Notes: generated by a model not told the origin, from the letters alone. DNA of 6,578 nucleotides from Betaproteobacteria bacterium (GCA_022601315.1 JAHZIU010000291.1:1-6578), one strand, 5' to 3'. Shown: positions 1 through 6,410, numbered from the stretch's first letter. Program-made: numbers and translations.

Positions 1-745
1 CAGAATAACTGCCATTAAGAATAACTAACTTTTTTTTGCCCTCATCGTGATCAGCATGAATTTCAACGTTTAATGTATTACGCCAATTACCGCAGGCACC
101 TTGTGTCAATTTAAGGTTATTCAACAATACCAGGGAATCTGGAAGCGGATCTGCAGTTGCGCGAACAGTATTGTTATCAGATTGGGGTGTAAGTATTATT
201 GCTGTGGTTCGATAATTTATCAGTAAAGCTTCTGGAATAATATTGTATGTACGATAAGGCTGCCCATCAAAGGCACCAGGATCATCGTTTGGTATATCAT
301 AATGGGTATGATCAAGAATTAGATTGCCCGTGATTTCCCGTAATCCTGTCTGGCGTAATCGGTGGATTAGTAACCAGAAATTCTCCAGATCCAGCTTCGG
401 GTCACCATACCCTTTAATAACTAAATCTCCATGCAGTACACCATCCGTTATCTGGCCATTCGCATATAATACTGTGTGCCAATTATACGCAGGGCCGAGG
501 ATTTCCAAACCTGCATATGTGGTCACCAACTTCATGACCGATGCGGGATTCATGGCAACATCGGAATTAAGCGATAAAATTGGCTTCTCACTGCCAACTT
601 CACTGATATAAACACCTACTGCAGATTTCGGAACACCGATCCGTTCAAGTTTTTGCTGAACGACCGGTGGTAACAACGCACTTGAAAACGCCGGTATTGA
701 TAGCGTAACAAGAATTAATGTGAGTATGATCTTATGACACTGCAT
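1..745 (-). CDS. dacB: D-alanyl-D-alanine carboxypeptidase / endopeptidase (PBP4 family), N-terminal half, cut by the window edge
   Basis: This is the first 248 codons of a class C penicillin-binding protein, which trims or cleaves peptidoglycan peptide cross-links in the periplasm. Family members are usually about 480 residues, so roughly half is present and the 3' end lies beyond position 1. Residues 1-22 form a signal peptide (basic start 'HK', then a hydrophobic stretch ending near 'AFSSA'). The active-site SxxK motif is seen at residues 69-72 in 'NPASVMKLVTTY'; typical family segments such as 'GDLVIKGYGDPKL' follow. The SxN and KTG motifs would lie outside the window. The start at 745 is the only in-frame ATG after the stop at 758-760. 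It has no clear Shine-Dalgarno and lies 12 bases after the preceding lipoprotein gene, in the same frame, which suggests translational coupling. An in-frame A-rich slippery run occurs at codons 237-239. Family assignment is firm; the symbol rests on homology recalled from memory. Confidence 0.93.
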   Translation of the reverse strand, partial: MQCHKIILTLILVTLSIPAFSSALLPPVVQQKLERIGVPKSAVGVYISEVGSEKPILSLNSDVAMNPASVMKLVTTYAGLEILGPAYNWHTVLYANGQITDGVLHGDLVIKGYGDPKLDLENFWLLIHRLRQTGLREITGNLILDHTHYDIPNDDPGAFDGQPYRTYNIIPEALLINYRTTAIILTPQSDNNTVRATADPLPDSLVLLNNLKLTQGACGNWRNTLNVEIHADHDEGKKKLVILNGSYS

Positions 746-757
746 GCTCAGGCATTT

Positions 758-1060
758 TTATTCGCCATGGCACAAATCAAACCCATCGTCCCAGCCCATA
801 CGATACTGGCCGTCTGACTCATAGCGGTCTGTATCTTTAAAACCGAATTCCGATTTCTTGGCTGTTTCACAACCATCTATATAACCCTCTCTTGTTGCTG
901 GTGGATAACCAGAAAGATTATAGGTTGGCCGTGTACTAGCTGGTAAAGGACCGGGAGGTCGTTCTATATTTTCAGGAGGTCGTTGCGCAGGTTCAAATAT
1001 TGCACAACTTGCAAGTACTGAAACAACAAAAATTAAGGAAAAAAATAACTTAAAATGCAT
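758..1060 (-). CDS. Small Pro-rich outer-membrane lipoprotein of unknown function
   Basis: This 100-residue protein has a lipoprotein signal peptide: hydrophobic residues 4-17 and a lipobox L-A-S-C at 16-19, so Cys19 would be lipidated. The residue after it is Ala, not Asp, which by the usual sorting rule predicts the outer membrane. Residues 22-45 are Pro-rich, looking like a flexible linker. The C-terminal part (about 58-97) carries two similar short motifs, 'GYIDGC' and 'GWDDGFDLC', each an aromatic-x-D-G core near a cysteine. Cys64 and Cys97 could form a disulfide in the periplasm. I recall similar Gly-Tyr/Asp-Gly-Cys motifs in uncharacterised proteobacterial lipoproteins but cannot name a family. 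It starts 59 bases after sucD, behind a weak Shine-Dalgarno (AAAGAG, 6 bases before ATG), and ends 12 bases before dacB, so it probably shares a transcript with that peptidoglycan hydrolase. A role linked to PBP4 is only an inference from position. Confidence 0.85.
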   Translation of the reverse strand: MHFKLFFSLIFVVSVLASCAIFEPAQRPPENIERPPGPLPASTRPTYNLSGYPPATREGYIDGCETAKKSEFGFKDTDRYESDGQYRMGWDDGFDLCHGE

Positions 1061-1072
1061 ATAGCGCTCTTT

Positions 1073-1108
1073 ACTTCTAATATTTTAATACAATAAAAAA
1101 ATCAATTA
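1073..1108 (-). promoter_or_regulatory. Weak candidate promoter upstream of the lipoprotein-dacB pair
   Basis: In the 59-base gap after sucD the minus strand has TTGATT, a 17-base spacer and TATTAG, each matching four of six bases of the sigma-70 consensus. The region is so AT-rich that such matches are expected by chance. No terminator hairpin is visible after sucD, so read-through from sucCD is also possible. Confidence 0.22.
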
Positions 1109-1119
1109 AGGAAACAAAC

Positions 1120-1995
1120 TTATAAAGTGGATTTTAATAATTTACCCATTTCTGCAGGATTCTTTGTCACCTTAATTCCGCATGCATCCATCACAGCCAG
1201 CTTCTCTTGCGCAGTGCCTTTACCACCTGAAATAATTGCTCCAGCATGGCCCATACGTTTACCTGGCGGTGCTGTAACGCCAGCAATAAAACCAACTACT
1301 GGCTTTTGCATATTGTCTCTAACCCAATATGCGCACTCTTCTTCATCCGTTCCACCAATTTCACCAACCATCAATACCGCATCAGTTTCATCATCCTCAT
1401 TAAATCGCTTCATAACATCAATATGCTTCAAACCATTCACCGGGTCTCCTCCAATGCCGATACAAGTTGATTGACCCAGACCCAACGCCATGAGCTGCGC
1501 AACAGCTTCATAGGTCAATGTGCCTGAACGCGAAACCACACCAATGCGTCCTTTTTTATGAATATAACCCGGCATAATGCCAATTTTTACTTCATCCGGT
1601 GTAATAATCCCCGGACAATTTGGTCCAATTAGAACCGTATTGCTATCTTTCATTTTGTAGCGCGTCCGAATCATGTCGCGCACTGGTATTCCTTCCGTAA
1701 TACAGATCACCAAATCTATTCCTGCTTCCACCGCTTCATCAATAGCAGCCGCAGCAAAAGGGGGTGGAACATAAATTACCGAAACATTTGCACCTGTGGC
1801 TTGCTTTGCCTCATCGACTGTGGCATATATTTGGATACCTTCAAAGTTTTCGCCAGGCTTTCTTGGATTCACACCTGCTACAAAACAGTTTTCTCCATTT
1901 GCATACTCTCGACATAACCGGGTATGAAACTGTCCTGTTTTCCCGGTAATACCTTGTGTCATGATACGGCTGTTTCGATTGATCAGGATTGACAT
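1120..1995 (-). CDS. sucD: Succinyl-CoA synthetase (ADP/GDP-forming), alpha subunit
   Basis: Alpha subunit of the cytosolic TCA-cycle enzyme that converts succinyl-CoA to succinate while making a nucleoside triphosphate; it works with SucC. At 291 residues it matches the usual length (about 289 in E. coli). The N-terminal CoA-binding Rossmann domain shows '[11 protein letters not shown]' at 15-25 and 'VIYVPPPF' at 73-80. The ligase domain contains 'GPNCPGI' (124-130), '[11 protein letters not shown]' (155-165) and 'GIGGDPVNG' (180-188). The phosphorylated histidine is His250 in '[12 protein letters not shown]'. The start at 1995 has a good Shine-Dalgarno (AGGAG, 8 bases upstream). It lies 67 bases after sucC and is clearly cotranscribed. 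The sequence type resembles betaproteobacterial SucD more than the E. coli one. A malate-CoA ligase subunit (MtkB) is a related alternative, but nothing in the neighbourhood suggests a serine cycle. Confidence 0.97.
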   Translation of the reverse strand: MSILINRNSRIMTQGITGKTGQFHTRLCREYANGENCFVAGVNPRKPGENFEGIQIYATVDEAKQATGANVSVIYVPPPFAAAAIDEAVEAGIDLVICITEGIPVRDMIRTRYKMKDSNTVLIGPNCPGIITPDEVKIGIMPGYIHKKGRIGVVSRSGTLTYEAVAQLMALGLGQSTCIGIGGDPVNGLKHIDVMKRFNEDDETDAVLMVGEIGGTDEEECAYWVRDNMQKPVVGFIAGVTAPPGKRMGHAGAIISGGKGTAQEKLAVMDACGIKVTKNPAEMGKLLKSTL

Positions 1996-2003
1996 GAATA
2001 CAA

Positions 2004-2008
2004 CTCCT
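2004..2008 (-). promoter_or_regulatory. Shine-Dalgarno of sucD
   Basis: AGGAG on the minus strand with 8 bases before the ATG at 1995; a clear site that supports independent initiation on sucD within the sucCD message. Confidence 0.75.
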
Positions 2009-2012
2009 ACAA

Positions 2013-2033
2013 TTGTTGATGAAGGGGCAACAA
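2013..2033 (-). repeat. Short inverted repeat in the sucC-sucD spacer
   Basis: On the minus strand TTGTTG and CAACAA form a 6-base-pair stem around a 9-base C/T-rich loop. It sits 4 bases upstream of the sucD Shine-Dalgarno and has no following U-tract, so it is not a rho-independent terminator. It might affect message processing or the SucC:SucD ratio, or be chance. Confidence 0.3.
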
Positions 2034-2062
2034 AATAATGCAGTGTTTCTTCAAATAGTTAT

Positions 2063-3229
2063 TTAGGATTCCGCAGCCGCAGTTACAGCTTTTTGTGCCG
2101 CATCTGCCATATTACTTGCAGAGATAATTGTTAAACCTGATTCTTCAAGAATTTGTTTACCCAGTTTAACGTTAGTGCCTTCCAAACGAACAATTAATGG
2201 GACGGTCAGTTGCACTTCACGTGCCGCCATCACTATACCTTCAGCGATCACATCACACTTCATAATACCACCAAAGATATTGACCAAAATAGCCTGTAAT
2301 TCTGGGTTACGCAACATCAACTTAAATGCTTCTGTGACTTTTTCCGCAGTGGCTCCACCACCCACATCTAAAAAATTTGCCGGACTACCGCCATATAATT
2401 TGATGATGTCCATGGTCGCCATCGCCAAGCCAGCACCGTTAACCAGACAACCAATGTTGCCATCCAATGGAATATACGATAAATCATGTTTTGAGGCTTC
2501 TATCTCAAGCGGTTCTTCCTCATCAAGATCGCGCAACGCCAAAATTTCTGTATGCCGGAATAAACCGTTATCGTCAAAGTTCATTTTGGCATCCAGTGCA
2601 ATGACGTCATTAGACGTAGTCAATGATAATGGATTTATTTCAACTAATGATGCATCGGTTTGGTCAAAAGCTTGATATAAGCCACGCAGTAAAGTTACCG
2701 TTTCGCTTACACTTTCCTCAGGAATACCAATTTTTATTGCTGTTTCTTTAGCCTCTTGATTAGTGAGACCAGCTATTGGGTCTATAAAAACCTTATGAAT
2801 CTTTTCAGGTGTATCAGCAGCAACCTGCTCAATTTCCATACCACCTTCGGAACTGGCCATCAAGCAGACACATTGGCTGCTTCGATCGACTACCATACCT
2901 ATATAAAATTCTTTGGCAATGGCAACACCCTGCTCAATAAATAATCGACGGACAACTTGCCCCTCCGCCCCTGTTTGGTGCGTAACCAACTTCATATTAA
3001 GAATTTGGCTTGCATACTGCCGTACTTCATCAAGAGAGTGAGCAACTTTTACACCACCACCCTTCCCACGTCCACCGGCATAAATTTGTGCCTTGACGAC
3101 CCATACATCACCACCTAATTCACGTGCTGCGGTAACCGATTCTTCAACACTGAAACAAGGAATTCCTTGTGGTGTAACAACACCAAATTGTTGCAAGATC
3201 TGTTTCGCCTGATACTCATGAATTTTCAT
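2063..3229 (-). CDS. sucC: Succinyl-CoA synthetase (ADP-forming), beta subunit
   Basis: Beta subunit of succinyl-CoA synthetase, carrying the ATP-grasp nucleotide site and the succinate-binding site. It is 388 residues long, identical to E. coli SucC in length. Visible family segments are the N-terminal '[12 protein letters not shown]', the Gly-rich nucleotide loop '[11 protein letters not shown]' (51-61), and the magnesium ligands Asn199 (in 'EINP') and Asp213 (in 'ALDAK'), at the same numbers as in E. coli. The C-terminal CoA-ligase domain has 'NGAGLAM' (264-270), 'DVGGGA' (288-293), '[16 protein letters not shown]' (317-332) and 'VRLEGTN' (347-353). The start at 3229 has a Shine-Dalgarno GGAG 7 bases upstream. 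The gene is first of the sucC-sucD pair and follows ibaG after 104 bases, enough room for its own promoter. All key residues are present and no frameshift is seen. Confidence 0.98.
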   Translation of the reverse strand: MKIHEYQAKQILQQFGVVTPQGIPCFSVEESVTAARELGGDVWVVKAQIYAGGRGKGGGVKVAHSLDEVRQYASQILNMKLVTHQTGAEGQVVRRLFIEQGVAIAKEFYIGMVVDRSSQCVCLMASSEGGMEIEQVAADTPEKIHKVFIDPIAGLTNQEAKETAIKIGIPEESVSETVTLLRGLYQAFDQTDASLVEINPLSLTTSNDVIALDAKMNFDDNGLFRHTEILALRDLDEEEPLEIEASKHDLSYIPLDGNIGCLVNGAGLAMATMDIIKLYGGSPANFLDVGGGATAEKVTEAFKLMLRNPELQAILVNIFGGIMKCDVIAEGIVMAAREVQLTVPLIVRLEGTNVKLGKQILEESGLTIISASNMADAAQKAVTAAAES

Positions 3230-3236
3230 AGATATA

Positions 3237-3242
3237 CTCCGT
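3237..3242 (-). promoter_or_regulatory. Shine-Dalgarno of sucC
   Basis: ACGGAG on the minus strand with 7 bases before the ATG at 3229. It supports the annotated start and efficient independent translation of sucC. Confidence 0.7.
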
Positions 3243-3333
3243 CAATATTGATTAAATATCAGTGATGTAGCGCAGAATACCTCAACAAAACACAACAATA
3301 TCCTATCATATTTAGAAAAAATCAGGTTTAATT
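3237..3333 (-). other. Intergenic region between ibaG and sucC, possible promoter region
   Basis: About 100 very AT-rich bases separate ibaG from sucC, the longest gap in the window. It contains a TATGAT hexamer (a five-of-six match to a -10 box) but no matching -35 at the usual distance, and a perfect 10-base palindrome TCAATATTGA (3242-3251) just upstream of the sucC Shine-Dalgarno. No hairpin followed by a T-run is seen after ibaG. A sucCD promoter here is likely from layout alone; its position is not resolved. Confidence 0.35.
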
Positions 3334-3576
3334 TTACTCTTGCTCCGACCATTGTTCTGGCGTAAATGTTTTCATTGATAGCGCATGTATTTCCTGTTTC
3401 ATCTTGTCTCCCAAAGCCTTATAAACAAGTTGGTGCTGCTGGATCATACTTATACCGCGAAACTCATCACTCACAATAATTGCATGAAAATGATAACCGT
3501 CATCACCCTCAACTTGAACCTGATTACATGGTAAGGATGACTCGATGGATTGTTTAATATTTTCTGCTGTAATCAA
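3334..3576 (-). CDS. ibaG: BolA-family protein of the IbaG (YrbA) type, TTG start
   Basis: A small cytosolic BolA-like protein; members partner with monothiol glutaredoxins and bind [2Fe-2S] clusters. From the TTG at 3576 it is 80 residues, close to E. coli IbaG. The helix-turn-helix-like BolA fold is recognisable: N-terminal helix 'TAENIKQSIESSL', loop 'EGDDGYHFHAIIV' with His29 in the position of the variable metal-ligand loop, 'QQHQLVYKALGD', and the invariant C-terminal histidine His64 in 'EIHALSMKTFTPEQW'. The longer frame from an ATG at 3633 adds 19 residues not found in the family and has no Shine-Dalgarno, whereas the TTG has AAAAGGAG with about 6 bases of spacing, so I chose the TTG. 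In E. coli ibaG ends the mla operon just after mlaB; here it follows the mla-linked ABC exporter, consistent with this identity over BolA itself. Confidence 0.9.
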   Translation of the reverse strand: MITAENIKQSIESSLPCNQVQVEGDDGYHFHAIIVSDEFRGISMIQQHQLVYKALGDKMKQEIHALSMKTFTPEQWSEQE

Positions 3577-3582
3577 CTTAAT

Positions 3583-3590
3583 CTCCTTTT
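3583..3590 (-). promoter_or_regulatory. Strong Shine-Dalgarno deciding the TTG start of ibaG
   Basis: On the minus strand AAAAGGAG is followed by ATTAAG and TTG at 3576, with about 6 bases of spacing. The only upstream in-frame ATG (3633) is preceded by AT-rich sequence with no purine-rich site. This decides the start codon. Confidence 0.8.
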
Positions 3591-3653
3591 TGTACAGCTG
3601 CAGCATGATTATTTGACAATCACACTCCTGCATCTATTTATAATAAAAATTAA

Positions 3654-4409
3654 TTAATGGCGCAATTTGTATCCTGATTTTAGAACTTGAATTGCAAGCA
3701 TTGATACTATAATAAAACATGCGGCAACTACCGAGAAACTAACATATGGTGAGATATCCGACACACCAAAGAAACCATATCTGAACCCATCAATCATGTA
3801 AAAAAAAGGGTTCAGGTGAGATAAAGTCTGCCAGATTGATGGTAATGAGTGTATTGAATAGAAAACACCCGACAAAAACGTTAGTGGCATAATAATAAAA
3901 TTTTGAAATGCTGCCAGCTGGTCAAATTTTTCTGCCCAGATCCCTGCTATAACGCCAAGCGCACCCAATAACCCACTGCCCATTACAACAAATAACAGCG
4001 CCCAAATTGGAAGTCGTATTGGAATATCAAAAAAAATAATGGCGATAATATATACGCCAACACCAACCAACAAACCACGCGCAATTGAGGCAAGAATATA
4101 GGCAAAAAATATTTCCCGATATGACAATGGCGATAATAAAATAAACACAATGTTTCCACTAACCTTGGATTGAATCATACTTGAAGAGGCATTGGCAAAA
4201 GCATTTTGTATTACAGCCATCATTACTAAACCAGGAATTAAAAAAACTGTATATGCCACATCGGGATACACTTCAACTTGCGCTTCCAAGACATGATAAA
4301 AGACCAATAAGTAAAGCAGCGTTGAAACAATCGGTGCCGCAATGGTTTGGAATCCAACTTTCCAGAAACGCAGGAATTCCTTATACAGTAGGGTTAAGAA
4401 TCCAATCAT
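3654..4409 (-). CDS. ABC-2 type exporter, membrane permease (YadH-like)
   Basis: Inner-membrane permease of 251 residues, about the length of E. coli YadH. Six membrane segments are apparent at roughly residues 21-40, 52-70, 103-126, 135-157, 168-186 and 222-243. The ABC-2 signature region is clear around 168-215, including 'MPLTFLSGVFYS' and 'LNPFFYMIDGFRYGFFG'. Its first codon overlaps the stop of the ATPase gene as ATGA (4406-4409), a sign of translational coupling, so the two form one half-transporter each of a dimeric exporter. The substrate is unknown; location inside the mla cluster suggests an envelope lipid or glycan, but this is inference. A role in drug or polysaccharide export, as for other ABC-2 permeases, cannot be excluded. 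Confidence 0.93.
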   Translation of the reverse strand: MIGFLTLLYKEFLRFWKVGFQTIAAPIVSTLLYLLVFYHVLEAQVEVYPDVAYTVFLIPGLVMMAVIQNAFANASSSMIQSKVSGNIVFILLSPLSYREIFFAYILASIARGLLVGVGVYIIAIIFFDIPIRLPIWALLFVVMGSGLLGALGVIAGIWAEKFDQLAAFQNFIIMPLTFLSGVFYSIHSLPSIWQTLSHLNPFFYMIDGFRYGFFGVSDISPYVSFSVVAACFIIVSMLAIQVLKSGYKLRH

Positions 4410-5323
4410 GCCTGCTCTTCTTCAGTTTTGTTCATCATACCAACAAAAACTTCTTCCAGATCCGGATGCAATAATTGCATTTCTACCACCTTGATATCAG
4501 CATGACGCAATATCTCTAAAACCGATTCGATCTGATCATAATCGTCTATCTTTAAATCATGTAAGCCTTTGTTATAACATATCTGTAATTTTTGTAATGC
4601 AGTTGGCAATATTGATACTGATAATTTCAGTCGAAGAATGTACCCAACGGCGACACTACCAATTAGATTTTGCATGCTGTCCAAAGCGACCATTCTGCCT
4701 TGTTTCAATATAGCTACACGATTACATAATGCTTCGGCCTCTTGTAAGTAATGCGTGGTCAACAGAATGGTATGACCATCTTGATTTAATTGTTGGATAA
4801 AATCCCAAAGTGACTGACGTAGTTCTACATCAACTCCTGCAGTGGGCTCATCCAAAATAATCACAGGTGGTTTATGAACCAGTGCTTGCGCTACTAAAAC
4901 ACGTCGTTTCATACCCCCTGACAGTGTTCTCATATTCTGGTTCGCTTTATCATCCAATGATAAGTGGTGGATGATTTCATCAATCCAGGCACTATTATTC
5001 TTTATACCGTAGTAACCAGACTGGATAACCAATGTCTCGCGCACCGTAAAGAAAGGATCAAAAACTAATTCTTGAGGAACCACTCCCAGATTCTGGCGCG
5101 CTTTGGGATATTGATTAATCACATCATGTCCCATGACCGAGACAGTGCCTTTATTAGCCAGTGCCAGTCCCGCAATAACATTGATTAATGTGGTTTTCCC
5201 CGCACCATTGGGACCCAACAATGCAAAAAATTCTCCAGTTTGAATTGTAAGATTGATGTCAGCCAGTGCACATAATGTGCCATAGTGTTTAGACACATGT
5301 TTAATGTCAATCGCTGGCAACAT
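4406..5323 (-). CDS. ABC exporter, ATP-binding subunit (YadG-like)
   Basis: Cytosolic ATPase of 305 residues that powers the adjacent ABC-2 permease. All nucleotide-binding motifs are intact: Walker A 'GPNGAGKTT' (37-45), Q-loop Gln84 in 'VVPQ', signature 'LSGGM' (134-138), Walker B 'VIILDEP' with catalytic Glu159, D-loop 'AGVD' and H-loop His191 in 'TTHYLQEAE'. A C-terminal region (about 220-305) ends with 'HPDLEEVFVGM', typical of ATPases paired with ABC-2 permeases. This is not MlaF, the Mla ATPase, which should lie upstream of mlaD outside the window. The ATG at 5323 fits the family's N-terminus ('IDIKHVSKHYG' follows at once), but no good Shine-Dalgarno precedes it. It lies 58 bases after mlaB and overlaps the permease gene by 4 bases. 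Confidence 0.95.
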   Translation of the reverse strand: MLPAIDIKHVSKHYGTLCALADINLTIQTGEFFALLGPNGAGKTTLINVIAGLALANKGTVSVMGHDVINQYPKARQNLGVVPQELVFDPFFTVRETLVIQSGYYGIKNNSAWIDEIIHHLSLDDKANQNMRTLSGGMKRRVLVAQALVHKPPVIILDEPTAGVDVELRQSLWDFIQQLNQDGHTILLTTHYLQEAEALCNRVAILKQGRMVALDSMQNLIGSVAVGYILRLKLSVSILPTALQKLQICYNKGLHDLKIDDYDQIESVLEILRHADIKVVEMQLLHPDLEEVFVGMMNKTEEEQA

Positions 5324-5381
5324 ATAAAAAGCGAATTGGAAATGATCGAGTGATAACCAAAAATCTCAAGATAATTAAAAA

Positions 5382-5684
5382 TCAGCTTGTCTGTTGGCTA
5401 TCTATTGAAAAAGGAATTAATTCTGTAACGCCATATAATTGAATTAAACTGTTTAGGTTATGTGGCACATGCATAAATTGTAATTGGTGATTTTGATTGC
5501 GTGCAATACGCAACCATTCGAGCAGCAAGCTAACAATCGCAGAGTCGACTTCCGTCACATTTTTTAGGTCAACAATTAAATCGTTACCATCAAACAAAGC
5601 AGCCCCTTGTTGTGTCATCTCCACAACATTTTCAATTGTAACAGGTCCTTGTAACACAAGTTGATTGCCATCCCGGTGAATCAT
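5382..5684 (-). CDS. mlaB: STAS-domain protein MlaB, cytosolic subunit of the Mla phospholipid transporter
   Basis: A 100-residue STAS-domain protein. MlaB binds the MlaF ATPase on the cytosolic face of the MlaFEDB complex and is needed for its stability and activity. The STAS core is visible: 'DLIVDLKNVTEVDSAIVSLLLEWLR' spans residues 35-59 with the strand-loop-helix pattern 'VDSAIVSLLLEW'. The conserved loop residue that is Thr52 in E. coli MlaB aligns with Ser48, a conservative change. The assignment over an anti-sigma-factor antagonist rests on its place 34 bases after mlaC and on length. The ATG at 5684 has only a weak upstream GAG. The next gene is an ABC ATPase and not ibaG as in E. 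coli. Confidence 0.92.
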   Translation of the reverse strand: MIHRDGNQLVLQGPVTIENVVEMTQQGAALFDGNDLIVDLKNVTEVDSAIVSLLLEWLRIARNQNHQLQFMHVPHNLNSLIQLYGVTELIPFSIDSQQTS

Positions 5685-5718
5685 TTATATCTCAAGAAAT
5701 TAGTTGTTTGGGTATTGG

Positions 5719-6336
5719 TTACTTGCCTTCAAGAGATTTATTCTTATCAGTTAATGTTTTAATCAACCCATCTACACCACCTCTGCGAATCTGGCTATTA
5801 AATGACCCGCGGTAGTTTGTAACTAGGCTAACACCCGCCACGGTTACGTCATAAATTTTCCAGCCATCAGGTTTTTTCTCCATACTGTAGTCAATTGGTA
5901 CAGGCTGTTTTCCACTTCCTTGAATGACCATTGTTCTAACTTTGGTGTCAACACTGTCACCCAATTCTGAGAGTGGGTTTACTTTTACCGTTTCATCACG
6001 ATAATTTGATAACGCATTTGAATATGTACGCACCAATAAGGTACGAAATTCGTTTACGATTGCATTTTGTTGCTCGGCGTCCGCATCTGACCAGTGGCGC
6101 CCCATTGCAAGCTGGGTCATACGGGTGAAATTAAAGTGCGGCAGTATTTTATACTCTACCAAATCAAAAATTCTTTCTCTATCCCCGCCTCTAATAAATT
6201 CATCCGTCTCAATTATTTCCAACACCTCTTGGACAGTCTTCTCAACGAGTCTATCTGGCGCATTTTCCATCGACCAGGCAGGGAGCACCAATAAGAAAGA
6301 AACTAATAGCACGATTATCCCAAAATATCTTTTCAT
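5719..6336 (-). CDS. mlaC: MlaC, periplasmic phospholipid-binding shuttle protein
   Basis: Periplasmic carrier that shuttles phospholipid between the outer-membrane MlaA complex and inner-membrane MlaFEDB. From the ATG at 6336 the protein has 205 residues, near the 211 of E. coli MlaC. Residues 1-22 are a signal peptide (MKR start, hydrophobic 6-19, cleavage probably after 'AWS'). Family (Tol_tol_Ttg2) segments are present: 'ILPHFNFTRMTQLAMGRHW' (64-82), 'EFRTLLVRTYSNAL' (96-109), 'DGWKIYDVTVAGVSLVTNYR' (157-176) and 'GGVDGLIKTL' near the end. A frame extending to an ATG at 6384 would put 16 polar residues before the signal peptide; the inner ATG has GAGGG about 5 bases upstream, so it is preferred. 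It lies 74 bases after mlaD and 34 before mlaB. Confidence 0.95.
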   Translation of the reverse strand: MKRYFGIIVLLVSFLLVLPAWSMENAPDRLVEKTVQEVLEIIETDEFIRGGDRERIFDLVEYKILPHFNFTRMTQLAMGRHWSDADAEQQNAIVNEFRTLLVRTYSNALSNYRDETVKVNPLSELGDSVDTKVRTMVIQGSGKQPVPIDYSMEKKPDGWKIYDVTVAGVSLVTNYRGSFNSQIRRGGVDGLIKTLTDKNKSLEGK

Positions 6337-6339
6337 TGT

Positions 6340-6345
6340 TCCCTC
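6340..6345 (-). promoter_or_regulatory. Shine-Dalgarno deciding the mlaC start
   Basis: GAGGGA on the minus strand lies just before the ATG at 6336 (5 bases from GAGG to the start codon). It supports this ATG over the one 48 bases further upstream, and the encoded protein then begins directly with its signal peptide. Confidence 0.75.
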
Positions 6346-6410
6346 ATCATTTTTCATAAAAATACAATAAGCGTATATTAACAAGAATTAAATTTAACAG
6401 ATACACATTA

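Noticed and set aside
2..26. Direct repeat AGAATAACT (2-10 and 18-26)
   Set aside because: Falls inside dacB coding sequence, is short, and occurs only twice; chance is sufficient.
324..611. Plus-strand open frame of 95 codons
   Set aside because: It lies wholly antisense to dacB, whose minus-strand product has clear PBP4 motifs; the plus-strand protein resembles no family I know.
1085..1135. Possible terminator after sucD (T-run on the minus strand)
   Set aside because: Only a 4-base-pair AT stem (ACTT/AAGT) is present, and it is not adjacent to the T-run.
1127..1474. Plus-strand open frames antisense to sucD
   Set aside because: Shadow frames of a full-length conserved gene; no independent evidence of coding.
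2175..2675. Plus-strand open frame of 166 codons antisense to sucC
   Set aside because: A shadow of the strongly conserved sucC; low-complexity Ser/Pro-rich translation and no Shine-Dalgarno support.
5363..5697. Nine-base repeat ATCTCAAGA upstream of both mlaB (5689-5697) and the ABC ATPase (5363-5371)
   Set aside because: Too short and not in matching positions relative to the starts; not seen upstream of the other genes, so not treated as an operator.
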